A stretch of 64,000 bases of DNA from Ifrita kowaldi (Eukaryota > Chordata > Aves > Passeriformes > Cinclosomatidae). The stretch lies in contig VZRS01007547.1 of NCBI GenBank assembly GCA_013398055.1, forward strand, positions 63,527 through 127,526. Reading direction: 5' to 3'. A program made the position numbers and the translations under genes. Of the stretch, positions 49,326-61,400 are shown one piece after another (within the stretch, counting starts at the first letter, position 1; every line of letters starts with the position of its first letter). The notes below the pieces were generated by a model. It ran no database searches. It had not been told where the DNA came from and saw only the letters and a program-made list of their open reading frames with translations.

Positions 49326-50460
49326 TTCATGGTGCCTAACACATGGGGTCTCTTGCTATATTTGGTTTATAGACATTAATGTAACAAATATTAACTGCAG
49401 CAATAAGTGATTTAATCAGAACAGAAATTGAATTGGAATGCAACAGAGGTGTTCCTACACTTATATTTGATTTTAATTCCAACAGAGCACCTAACCCAGA
49501 GCATTGCTCTCCGAATACTATTATGAAGGTACTTCAGTGTTCTCCATCACTGTAACAGCTGGACACCTCAAGATGTTTCAAAGGAGAAAACTGCCCTCCA
49601 GAGCAGAGAAGGAAAACACTACAGATTTTCAATTTTTGAGGAAAAAACCACCCTCTCTCCACTCTCCAGGAGGGAAAAACCCCAAAAGCAAACCATCAAA
49701 GTACCTAAAACCTGGCTTTGATAAGCTTTTTGCCTTAAATATTGTTTTTCAGTTTCTAGGGTCAAATATAATACGAAGGGCTGGAAATTTTATTTTTAAA
49801 AGGATTTTTATGATTAGCCTTATTACATTTAGTGTCCAGAACCAGGGAGCTGCTTTATCAGGTTTCCCTGAACCCCAAAGGCCCATAGTATTTGCAAGAG
49901 TACATGTCTAAATATTGGACATTACTGAATCTATTTGACTAAGTTACTACCAGTAGCACAGCAGCTGCTGTACCGTTTTCTAACCTAACATGTGTTTGCC
50001 ACCCATATTATCAGATTTACACAGAGGTTGTTGTTGCCAAAAGCAGAAGAGAGGTAAATTCCAACACTGTGACCCTTTGCAATCAAGAAACCTGCATTTA
50101 TTCCAGTGCCTCTCCATGGAATCCAAGGGAATGGCTCCCAATGAACCCAGAAATTCATCCACAAGAACAGATATAGATTCAGTCTTACAGATAATGACGT
50201 CTCTGTGTGAAAAACAGTGAGCCACTGCACCAAAGAGAAATTTGTGGAAAGAATGTTTTGGAAAAAAAATTAAGATAAGAAAGTAATAACATTCCAGGTA
50301 ACCTAAAAAATGGGAATTCACATGTCTTAATATATTTAAATATGTGTGTGCCTACAAACATGCACACAGTCCTCCTGTATCCTTCACATTAACGCTGTTG
50401 GGAATTTTCCTGGAAGTGAGCTCAGCGTCAAAGTCAAGCATCCAGAACGAGCTGCACTGG
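49326..50460. other. Intergenic, nothing recognised
   Basis: AT-rich. A 135-codon plus-strand frame (49504-49911, opening on a TTG) has no domain, no ATG near its start and no Kozak context. The segment 50352-50480 could be transcribed if the minus-strand gene proposed at the CpG island is real. Confidence 0.55.
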
Positions 50461-50478
50461 TACACTGGACAGCGGTGA

Positions 50479-50628
50479 CTAACATAATTCTCCTTCCGTG
50501 TAGCTCTTAACCCGATGTCCCCAGCTGGTGTCCCCGCCCCACGGGAGCAGTGATTTAGGCAAAGGTGCAGCAAAGCAAAGCAGGGCGGAGAAGAGCAAAG
50601 GCAGCAGCTGGAGCACCAGAGAGATCAT
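50479..50628 (-). CDS. Hypothetical 49-residue secreted-type peptide / possible first coding exon (unrecognised)
   Basis: The frame begins with an ATG (50628-50626) in good Kozak context (G at -3). It encodes MISLVLQLLPLLFSALLCFA, which looks like a complete signal-peptide core, followed by AAPLPKSLLPWGG and a polar tail rich in Trp, Gly and Lys, ending at TAG (50481-50479). Cleavage is plausible around residues 20-21. A moderate donor (GTTAGT, about 50485-50480) sits at the stop, so the frame could be the first coding exon of a longer secreted protein. The same frame stays open upstream to an ATG at 50916, but that part is Pro/Arg-rich and typical of CpG-island translation. I do not recognise the peptide. 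Expression and coding status are unproven. Confidence 0.25.
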   Translation of the reverse strand: MISLVLQLLPLLFSALLCFAAPLPKSLLPWGGDTSWGHRVKSYTEGELC

Positions 50629-51035
50629 GGCAGTTTTGGGGAATATTTTGCAAAAGGGGCGGGCACCAGTTTTAACTGGAGACCCGCGGCAGTGAAAAAT
50701 CCACGGATGCGGGCCCGGTTTTCCTCTTTTCTCTCGCGGAGCTTCCCGAAGCAGCTCCCACTGGAGGGGAGAGGAGGAGGAGAGTCCCCGGGCAGGGCGG
50801 CGGTGGCCGTGCCCCAGGCGCCATCTCGTGGGTGCCGGGGGAACTGCCGCCGCTGCTCCGGGACGGGGAGGGGAGCCTGCCCCGATGCTTTGGCTGCTTG
50901 TGGAGCTGCCCGGCACGTGCAGGGGAAATGCCTTCCCGCAGGTCCAAAAAATTCACTTAAATCCTCGTTTCTACCAGGCGTCCCCGCTTCCTGGCATTGC
51001 CTCTGCTCTGCTGGCTGCGGAACAGAGCCCACGGC

Positions 51036-51044
51036 GCTCACCTC
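51036..51044 (-). other. Consensus 5' splice donor on the minus strand
   Basis: Read on the minus strand the sequence is GAG|GTGAGC (exon bases 51044-51042, intron from 51041). This is a near-ideal donor lying about 110 nt from the proposed TATA-driven start. It would define a short first exon, which would place the signal-peptide ORF downstream in intron 1 or an alternative exon. Confidence 0.4.
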
Positions 51045-51240
51045 GGCGGCGGTTCCCTGCTCAAGGGCGGTGTTGAGTGTCAGAGCCGAAGCAGTGATAT
51101 GAGAAATGTTCCTGCACCGACAGACCTTGGGACTGCCTGCGTGCCTGCCAAAGACTAGAAAAACCGGCTTTGTCTCATGACACATATATTAGCCTACAAA
51201 AGAAACCTGAGAGACAGAGATCTCGCGCCAATGAGTGATA

Positions 51241-54200
51241 TTTTCCTCTTTGCAAGATAGTGTTTGCAATAACTGTACATCTTCCAGGTCAAAGCATGTT
51301 GTGCCTAGCTGGGTTGAAGAAACTTAGCAGGAGTCTGTGTCTGTGAGTGTGGATGTGCTTGAAGAATTTATTAGTCAGTGGGCTTTTTCATTGTAAACAA
51401 AAGGGGATTTTGATTCTGTATTTAAATAATCCCCAGCTGCAACCAGACCCCATGTACAATCTTACCTGTGCTAACTGTATAGTTAATGGATCATTCAGTT
51501 CTTAAAGTATAGGTTTTTCATTAATGTCTTGAGTCTTCTGATTTCATCTGTTCAATGCTGATGTGATGATCCACGGCGCAATATTCGGCTCAGGTGATTT
51601 AACAAACCTACCAGAAGGCTGTTCCAGGGATTTTGATACCTCAGCTAACTTGAACATTCCAGTACCTTTCTATGTTGTTTATGGAAGCCTTAGGTTTACA
51701 CTTCTTTCTAAAGCCATTTCTTTTAGCATTCCTGAGTACAGTTTTCTGGCCCCAAAGATAAGGAGACTTTGTGTTGATTAATGTCCTCCCCAGTGAATGA
51801 GGGGAAAAAATGCATAGTACATTAAATGAACTAAAATATGAATTCAATAACCTCCTTCTTTCAAAATAGAAAATTATTCTCCTGTTTTATTCCTCTTTGT
51901 TGGTATTAGTAACTTGGATTTACTATCTTTTCCTAGTGCCTTTAGATTCCCTCTTCAGTTAACTTCCTGACTTCTGATTTGCACTTCATCCATTTTCCTT
52001 TGTATTATAACCAGCTTGATAAATTAGATTGGAAGGTTTGCAACAGTTTTTTCAGCCTTTTTGTGAACTGTAGAGAGTGCCACTTGCAATTCTTCTGCTA
52101 GTAAGAAAGAGGAAAAACAGAGTCTTACAAAAATACACAAAAATTACAAAAGAATAAAAAAGTTGTTTTAAAACTTGCAAATGTTTGACAGGAATTTTGG
52201 GTTAGAGCTAGTTGACATACCCTTAAATCAAAACATGAGCTGAGGATACAGGATATTTGTGGGTTGAGAATGTGTACTTGGGAGCTGGGAGGACCCTGTC
52301 AAGAGATTTCCTTCTGACATTTACGTTCTTGGTAAGCTGTATAAACACATAGATGACAACTAACTGTGGCCTATCAACCAGTGGTGTCTCCCAGATAACT
52401 GGTTGATCTCTAGAGTTTATTTCCACCAGCTGGAGCGACACAACAGACAGCTGCACATATATTAAATACTTTCCTCGTATTACTTTTCCATGTGAGCCAC
52501 TACTGCAATTGTCACAGGGATGTTACTCACTCATTAATGGGAAAGGAGCTTGCCCACAAAATGTCAAGAGGGGAGAAAGCCACCTTGGAAAGCTGCATCT
52601 GTTAAGTTGTGGTCTCCGCTATGAAAGCACTTGAAAACTTCTCAGCTATGGAGTTTGATATGTGCCATAATTATCAAAGAAAGAAACAGCAAGGAGAAAG
52701 TTTTACCTAAAGCATGAGCAAAGGAGAAGAAGGAATGTTAATCTTTTTCTCTCAAGTTGTGTTGAATTACAGCATAAAATGCTGACTCTTGATATTTGTG
52801 AGTAACTTTACTCACATGGAAAGCCTTTGACTTCTGTGAGGTGATTCTCTATTACTTGTTCTCCTCTTGTCCCTCCCATCTACTCTCAGTGTTTAGACAG
52901 TATTTCAGCAGCAGTTGTTTGACAGAAGAGATCAGGACCAGACCTAAAGGATCCATTGATGTCTGAGGGCTTTATGGCTAATCAATTTCTCATTGTTATT
53001 TAACAGCATACTTTGTGACTGACCTTTTTTTTTTCAAAAAAATTTCAGCTGGGCAAACAGAAGATGTCAAATGAAGTATCCAAAACAAATTATTTCCTTT
53101 TCTTCACTAAAAAAAGAAATTGAGATTTCCAGGGAGTTCCAGTGCAAACACAGGAAGGAGCAGCGTGTTCCTCTCAGGAGTAAATTGCTATGCATTGTGA
53201 GTAAAAGTAGGAGAATTTTACTACGTATTAATAAGCTGATAACATGCAATGTACATAAATATCTGTATTCATGCATAGATCCTGATTCACTCCTATGACC
53301 AGAAAGTTCATGTATACAGTACAGACGACACTGAAAGCTACAGGCACAATATAAATTAGTTATTGTATAGACTCACATATATTCTTTTCTCTTCTGGCAG
53401 CCCCATGGGAGTCAATGTTAAGAAAAACTGTAGCTAAGTGTTTATACCATTATAAGCTTAACATCCTTATGGCTTTCATGAATACCAAATGAGCTTAAGA
53501 GCAGTGGAAGCAGGGCACTGTCAGATTCTTGTTTTGCTGGTGCAGCTGCTGACAGAAAGGATTTGTACTACCCGATCCATGTGCAGATGTATGCTCTATC
53601 TTACCAAAATCATGGTCCATGTAAATCGCTTATAAAAAGGCTTAGAAGGTACAGCTGCTACATGAATACACGAAATCATTACCTAATAAGAAGCTGGAAA
53701 ACTGCCCTTATGATAAGGATGCTTAGGTGCTAAGTGTGCAAACTTACTGGGATTGAGAAATCATAAATTGTCCTAGATGCGGGATGAAAGAAAGGCTGTT
53801 GAGATGAAAACATCTAGTACTGTTGAACATGCAACAAAGACTTGGTGCAATGCAAATATGGAAGTAGCATGGTAGAGGTAAGAGTGGAAATAGAGGTGAG
53901 GATGTGCTCCAAGGGAAGGCTTCTGGGGATGCCATTCACTTTGACATGGCCAGGTTGGACTTCAGCTCTTGCTCTGATTGTCCCCGTCCAAACTGTGTTA
54001 GGACCATGTCTGTGCAGTAGACTGACCCACTTTTTGCCATGGAACCAAGCCTCTGATCACTCAAACAAGCCTGGTGCTAAAACTTCTTCCCTGTATCCCT
54101 GCTGGCGCTGAGGTTCTTGAAACCCTGACACTTACTTATTGAACTCAAAGACATCTTGGATAACAGCAGCAGAAACAACAAAGGCTATATTGATCAGCGG

Positions 54201-57200
54201 CCTCAGGGAACACTAATGAACCCACATGACACCCTGGAGTATCTTTTTCCAGAGCTTTAGCCTTGAAGATACATTTCCTCAAAAAAGTCTGAAGAGCTCC
54301 AATGACTACCAGAGGCTCTTTCCTCTGATTTAGATGATGCTGGATTATATCCAGTGGGAGAAGTTCTCAACTCTTTTTGGGTTTTTTTTCTAATATGCAA
54401 TTGCACTGTTCACTAACTTGAACATTCATGTGCTTTATACCACAAATGTCACTAGGCATTTCATACATATAAATTAAAGGACAAGTGATCTGAAATACTC
54501 TAACAGTATCATGTACTCCTAGTGACTTAAATATCTGGCGTCTTGATGATAAAAATATATAAACACATAAAGGAATAAATAATTAAGTAAATATAAAAGA
54601 ACTTAAAGACGGTGTTGGTGAAGGAAGCAAATTATATAAGAAACAACTTTGAAAAGAGTAGTCTGCTCTCTAGATAATGATTAGTGCATGTGATATGGAG
54701 GAAGATGTAGTTTGAGTATTTTCATGTAGCTTTTATCCTTTGCTTTCCGTTTCTGTTTTTCATCTTTTTGCATGGAATACTTCTCTGCCAACTTGAGCAA
54801 TCTGTTCTCAGAAATTTAGTACAAAGTGGCCATCAGACTGCCCTCTTTAGCCACTGCAACAGGCACCTTCAGAAACTGGCTCATCTGACTGGTACACTTC
54901 TCAGAGGTACAGAAGAAGTTTTGGGGCATCCTTGTAACTGCCTGTTGTTTCATATCTAAAAAGAAGAATGATTTGCAAACTCTTAAGCTTCTGAGAAAAA
55001 TTACGTAAGTCCTTCTTGTATTTTCTTCTTCGTAATATTTTTCTAGTGGCCATATATCCTCGTTTCATTGGTATCTAAATATGTATTTTTTCCTTCATAT
55101 ATGAAATTTTTTTTTCTATTTAATTTTAATTTCTGTGCAGGATTCCAGAGGTAAAATTTTTTTAATATGTGTTTCAGCATGGAAATGAAAAGTGAAGATT
55201 TATAAATGATTTTGGGAAAGAGCATGTAAAAATTCTGTACTACCTGTTGAATTATATGTAGGGGGTTTTTATATTTTTTTTATAAGGCAGGAAATCTTGA
55301 ACATATGCCAGGTGTGCCAGGGCACTGACACGGGGCCTGTTGCAGGGCAGCAGAGTGTTTGGCTGTGAGTGCCCAGGGACACAGGCAGCCTGGCAGCCCA
55401 TGGAGCAGCGGGGAGCCAGCGAAGGAGCCAGCCTGGGGAGCCAGGCAAGCTGCCAGGACCTGACTGGCACACTGGAAGGCTGGTGAGAAAGGACACAAAA
55501 TTGTTCAACTTGCTGTCAAAGGTTTTGATGGAATCAACAGGTTCCAGCAAAATGTTTTGATTCTATTAAATCAGAATTGCATCAGAATGGCTCTTACTGG
55601 CAAATTTCTGATTGACCAACAATCTCAACTTCGTTGTAGTGATGTGTTCGGCAGAATATGTACAGTTTAGTCCCAGAAGTGCTTGACTATAGTCTTTAAT
55701 TCAATGCCAATTCAACAGAAGTCAGTTTAAAGAGAAAGCTATCCAAATCAGAGATTATTCAATGCACCAACAGTCACCTCCATTTTCCAAGTAAACAAGT
55801 CAGAGATAGCCAAGTTTGTTATTTTTTAAAACTGATAGTCAATTAAAAAACCCCCAAAACAGAACAACAAACCCTTTAAAAATTACAGGTTGTTTCTAGA
55901 AACTTCATTACAGCTGAGAGTCACAATCTGATGTTACAGCCAGCTGTCCACCAAGAGGAGACATCCTACTCCTCTCAGTAACCTGCAGCTCTTCAACCCA
56001 CCTTGTATGGTATTCACATCTCACGTGGCCTCAGCATGTCTCAGATTAGCGAGCTGATGCAGAGCCCGTTTGTTTGGTTTGGTAGTGTAATTTCAGCCAG
56101 ATGGGCCACTTCACCCCACAGTCCCCATCTGGTGGGTCGGGAGGGTGGGAAAGAGCCCAAGGACTAATAGGCCAGGTCCTTGCAAGGCAGCTAACAGCTA
56201 ATACATGTGTGCAGCACGGCTCCAGCCCTGTACATGCATACAGTTACTGCCAAAACTTCACTGCCACTGTCCACAAAAATAAAATGGTCTTCCACAAAAC
56301 AATTTTAAGCGTTGGCAGTGTCTTTTGACTTTAATCTCTTGCAGTGCAGTGGCACATAACCAATGGCTATGACTGCAGCTCAGACGAATATTTATTATTA
56401 ATACTGCATTTACTATCCCACTAAATTCTTTGAGACAATGGACCGTTAAGTAGTATGAGGCTGACTGAAGTGCCTCCACCATTTAGGGGTTAGCAACTAA
56501 ACGGCATTATATAATTTGAGTCAATTTCTGCCCAAGATTCCAGGGAGTGAACTCATCAGGATTACTCATTGTTAAAGGAGTGCCTCAGGGTTTAGTACTT
56601 TGACTTTATTATTTTTTCCTTTAGCTATTCAAAACCTTGGTTGGTTTGTAGGAAATGTTAATTATCCTTTCTGTGCTGATGTCCCACTGCTGTTTTATAA
56701 GCAGAGCTTTGCTTGTACAACTTCAAAAGAAATCTTCAAACTCAATATTACCAAGTTTGAATATTATCTAATTAACCTCCCAGTCTGTCATGCCTTGTTG
56801 GTTATCATGAAATAATCACAGCCCCTCAGGTGTTGAAGCTCTAGATGCAGCTAAGTGCCTCTAATTCCCTAAGGGGGTGATTAGCTCATGATAACAATGC
56901 TCCCTTGAGTTGTTTTATTGCTTTTATAAAAAGACTTTATTGTGGGGGAAATGTTTATTTTTATGCAGGAGGAAGATGGAGCTGACAGTTGAGGCTGGTG
57001 AGTGACTGCAGCTGTTACTCCTGAGCCGTGGTGCAAGCCTTGATATATTTGCTCATTTCTGATACTCCTTGGACAATCACAATATGCTGGCTGATAATTA
57101 AGCTCCTGCTGAACTCACAGTATGAAGACAGAAAATAAATACTTCTGGTTCTGCCAGAGGTGAGCAGTTAAAACAAAACAAGACAAAGCAAAACAAGAGG

Positions 57201-58294
57201 TTCCTTCAGCTGCAGGGATCATAACCCCCAGACTCTGGAGTATTTCAATGCTGTGGAAGTCACTGGATTGATTTCTGTGCATTGTTTCCCAACAAAAAAA
57301 TCTCTGCAAAAGTACAGAAAATGGAAAATTCAAGTCAGTAAATTAATAACTGTTCATTTCTTACAAAATCATAGCAAATAACATAATTTCTAAGCATAAA
57401 ACCCCAATTTCAGTCAATAGGTTAATTGTAGATCTCTGACCATTGGCATCTAAAGTTATACAGACTTTCCTAACCCTGCTGCCTTAAGATCTTTCCCTCT
57501 TCTCTTTTCCCACAAAAGCTATGCTCCAGAACATTGCTCTTACAGCACCTCACTGTACAGAGCCATATAAGAAATGTTGTATCTTCCTGCCAAGTTGTCC
57601 AGCCCCTTTTCATGTAAACAAAAGGACTCTAGTCCAAAGACATGTACATTTGAGACTTGCCTAATGATAACTAGGCGGTTGATTTTTTACAGAATTATAA
57701 TGCTTGGTTGCAGAATTAGTTCATTACAGATGAAAGGAGAAAAACAATGCTTAATTGACTAAAGAAGAGTCACAAAAATGTGGCTTTTTTCTTGTATAGA
57801 ATGAGCACAAAGAAAAATAAGCCAATTCGCACAACAAATATACTCTGAAGAGCTGCTTGCTATAGCTAATAATATAAAACTTCTTCAAGGAGAGTAATGT
57901 GAGCAGAATATCTCATTCTGGGCATCACTGTAATGGGTTTTATATTTAGAGCTAAATTTTCTGACATTTTTCCTATTTTTAATAAAAACAGTTCTTGTGA
58001 GGATTTTTAAACCTTAGGTTATTGACATACACATTCATCACTGGCATATGCTCTCAGTTTCATCTTGGTTTTTTTTTTCAGATCTTCCTTTGTCTTTTTG
58101 TTGTAGTGATAGATGTCTGATATCTTCCTTCTCTCTCAGAAATTATCTTGTGTTAAAAACCAGCCAGTTTACTGCATTTAATGATTTATGAAAGGCTCAG
58201 CAAAGCGAGTGATCAGGTCTGGATTTATTCTGAATCATTAGGTCATAGTATCTCAACATGCATTTGTTAATAACTTCATATCCATCAGATGAGG
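51241..58294. other. Intergenic, nothing recognised apart from one GC-rich patch
   Basis: AT-rich single-copy DNA with chance frames below 100 codons. Positions 55310-55480 are GC-rich, with repeated GCCAG/GGGAGCC words and overlapping minus-strand frames (72-93 codons) that look compositional. Short A/T runs occur near 53030 and 55260. No exon or RNA gene was recognised. Confidence 0.6.
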
Positions 58295-58405
58295 AATCAT
58301 AGAATCATAGAATGGTTAGGACTGGAAGCAACCTTAAAAATAATTTACTTCCAACTACCTTGCCATGGACAGTGATGCCACCCAGGATAGACTCAGGAGC
58401 CCTCA
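58295..58405 (-). mobile_element. CR1 LINE 3' end with avian-type tail repeat
   Basis: The plus strand starts AATCATAGAATCATAGAATG, then GGACTGGAAGCAACCTTAAA, CTTCCAACTACCTTGCCATG and GACAGTGATGCCACCCAGGA. This is the reverse complement of the CR1 3' UTR and its terminal ATTCTATGAT microsatellite. CR1 copies are usually 5'-truncated and lack a poly(A) tail and target-site duplications, as here. The copy is about 110 bp long and moderately diverged. This is the clearest marker that the genome is avian. Confidence 0.92.
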
Positions 58406-61400
58406 AAATTTACTTTTTAGATGCCAGTAAAAGCCTCGGGGTTGGTGGCCATGAGATACAGCAATTTTTAGCAACTTCATTTCGCATGTAGCTTCACATA
58501 TTGATGTACAGTTTCGTATCTGCATATCCCAAATTACAGATTTACTATCCTTCTTCAGTTCTAAGAAAACTTTCCTGCTAACTTTAGATGTAAAGATAAT
58601 CACCAATATTTGTCTCTCTAGAGGTGAGTGTTTTGAAAACTCAGTGCTGTCTTTGCCACCAACAAGTGCAAGGGAAAGCAAGCATGTAAGGGCCACTACC
58701 TCCGCAGCAAACTGCAACTGAATTATGTACACATGCAAAGGCAGGAAGGCTCACACAACAGATAAAACCTTGGGATACTTGTCCAAAAAGTCCATAATCT
58801 CAGGACTGGAATAAAAAAATCAGCTGTAGGATTCAATATTCTTTTTTTTTTAATTTATAAATTTACCTCAGATTTTGGTATCAATGTTGGGCAAAAGAAT
58901 GCTGTATTTAATGATGGCTACATATTTTAATCTTTTCCATGACATCTTTTTACTGGTAACTGCTTCCTACAAGAATGTAATCAGCACACTCACCCTCTAA
59001 AGAAAAAAAGTAATGGATGAAAGGTGGTTCATCTTAACAAAAATTCTTTTTTGTCTGAATAAGACCAGTCTAGCCAATCTGACCAGTTGTATGAGTGTGG
59101 TTTTGATGATATTCAGACAAGGGTATATCATAAGTATTGGATCAAATTGTTCAAATGTCTGAGAGTATTAGTGAAAAAGGAAACTCTGAAGGAACTCATA
59201 CGCTGTCCATAAGCACACTCTGTTTCCTAGGTAACAGCTCCTGGTGATAACAGCCACACATCCAGAGCTGCACGTGGAAGCCATTTGCTGTGTACAACTT
59301 TCACTGGTCGATAGCACTGCCTGGTTTTGAGCACTGTGTTTTGGCATCTCTTAACTACAAAGCAAGCAAGTACAACACCTCGTTTGCTGAACCCTCTTGT
59401 AATGTGTACTGAAGGTGTTAATTGCGAAAAAAACTATCTCAGTCACAACGAAATTGAAAAATTTGGAGGTACATTGCTCATTAGGCTGTTCTGGAGGCAA
59501 AATTCTAGATGTTTCTCACTATTTGTTAGGTGAGGCTTGATCACAGAACAGGCTCCTCCACTGGAAAAAAAGCAGGACCTGCCTAGTAGATCTCTCTGTT
59601 ACTGTTCTATCTAGTAGTCTATAAACACATCCTGTGTAATCAAAACAAGAACTTTATGTTGGCAATTTAACTCTTGAGTTCTCATTTCTCTTAAAAGAAG
59701 AAGTGAAATATTCATTTAAACAGAAAGAAATATTGTATCATAAAATCAATTCAGGAATGTGCAGGTCTAATAAATTGTGATGTACAATTTTATTCCGCTT
59801 TACAATGAACTTCTCACAGCAATTTAGGGTTTCTTTAAAAACTAATTTTCTTTTCTAGATTTGCAATGTAAGTTATTTTATTGTGTCCTATTGTCAATCA
59901 CAATTAAATATTTAATTTAATAATTTTTACCTTATCATTTAAGTTCCACGAGTGCTTTGCAAAAGTTGGTTTTGTATCTGTGTGTGATTGAATATACAGT
60001 TATGCTTCTCAATAAATGAGACAACATGATTAACATTTAAAAAAATTTTAAGGCATTTTTATGATTTTTACTGTAAAGAAAATATTGTCTCTTAATGAAC
60101 TCTAATGAAACAGTACTTCACACATGGTATGAAAAGTTGCCAAGAGGTGTAAACCAATTATTATGACAAAAAGCATGAGTTTTGAAGAGCCATTTCTCTC
60201 ATGAAGAGTGTGTGTGAAAAAGCAGAATGAAGAAATCCTTAGGGATAAAATTAATTTTAATAAGCTTCCATGCATGCTCAAAGACTGTGTAAATCTAGGC
60301 TCCAAGTACAATGGGTAATACAGTAATCACCTAGAAACCTGAAGTAAGAATCCTAAACAACTTTCTGGCCAGTCTGTGAACAAAGCTTAGTTGCCATTGC
60401 CAAATGATGACAACTTCATGCTGGAGATGACTCAGGTGAAGGCCCTGGCCACACTCCCTGCTCAGAGGCACATGCTTCCTCCCTGGACTACCCAGCCACT
60501 TGCAGCAATTGCTCTGATGCTTTGCTTTCCTTTGCTTTTGTGATTCCTTCCTTATGTCCTGGGGTGGTCTACACTGTCTATGCCGTCTTTGTCACAGTTT
60601 ACCTTGAGGAAATGAAGGTTCGAATAACTATGGAACCTTGATAAAATTAATAACGAAAAAAGGTAGAAAATGAAAAGGAAAAGCATTTCTAGAATCACTG
60701 CTGCTCTTTGCCCTTAGCAGGCTCTGTCTTCTTTTTAGACCTGTCGTTGTATGACACCAGCAAAATCTTATTAGAAGGGACACAGGATGTTGAGTATGAA
60801 GTCACTAGGAGTTTAACTGATACAACTCTCATGTACCTGGCAGACTAACCTTTCCTGATGTAGGAAGTACTCGTGTACAGATCTTTACTGTGAAGAATCT
60901 GCCATGTGTGAAGTTCAGCCCCATGAACTAATTCAAACCTTGTGCCTTCAGAAAAAAAGTATTGGGGGATTTCTGACTAGAGAGTTTACTGACATAGTAC
61001 AAATGTTCTCTCTGTAAATGTTCCTCTACACACCACTGAGCAGTGGCAAAGAGCTGTTTCTTCTGGGGATCTTCTATCCATCTGATGTTTTCCATTTTAT
61101 ACAGTGGAAGAAGTTCAAAGGCTTTTCTCTAACAACAAAGCAGTTCCTTCCTTTTCTACAGCTGTGCAGACGCAAGAGAGTGTCTGCAGTGTAACGGAGA
61201 GAGGACACACCGGAAATACCCAGGAAAATTTCAAATTTGGTCACCAATATGGATTATTCAATAGGAGTGATACAAGAGTTGGGGAATACAAAGAGGTCAA
61301 AAGCAAAACAAATTAAATATTGGCAAAAAAAGAACCATTAAAAAAACAAAGATAGCAATGGAAGTGGACTATTCCAGCATAAATCCAGCCCTCCACTGGG

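Larger units (their letters stand above)
50461..51240 (-). promoter_or_regulatory. CpG island, candidate promoter of an unannotated minus-strand gene
   Basis: A sharp GC-rich block within the AT-rich desert. I count about 36 CpGs by hand in 50641-51120, whereas flanking DNA has very few. The direction is suggested by elements at the right edge. On the minus strand these are an inverted CCAAT box (plus CCAAT near 51228-51232) and a TATA-like AATATAT (about 51191-51185), placing a start near 51155. Downstream is a consensus splice donor GAG|GTGAGC with the exon edge at 51042. CpG islands are normally germline-unmethylated promoters, and no known gene is placed here in the PPP1R3A neighbourhood that I can recall. 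It may serve an lncRNA, an avian-specific gene, or be an orphan island or enhancer. Confidence 0.65.

Noticed and set aside
49504..49911. 135-codon plus-strand frame
   Set aside because: Starts at a non-ATG codon, is Lys/Phe-rich as expected from AT-rich DNA, and no domain was recognised.
50692..51102. 136-codon plus-strand frame across the CpG island
   Set aside because: Gly/Arg/Pro-rich translation typical of GC-rich DNA; promoter elements and donor favour the minus strand instead.
58403..58738. 111-codon minus-strand frame with a hydrophobic N-terminus, considered as a secreted peptide
   Set aside because: Runs into the flank of a CR1 3' tail, has no promoter features or donor/acceptor, and the Cys pattern matches no family I know.
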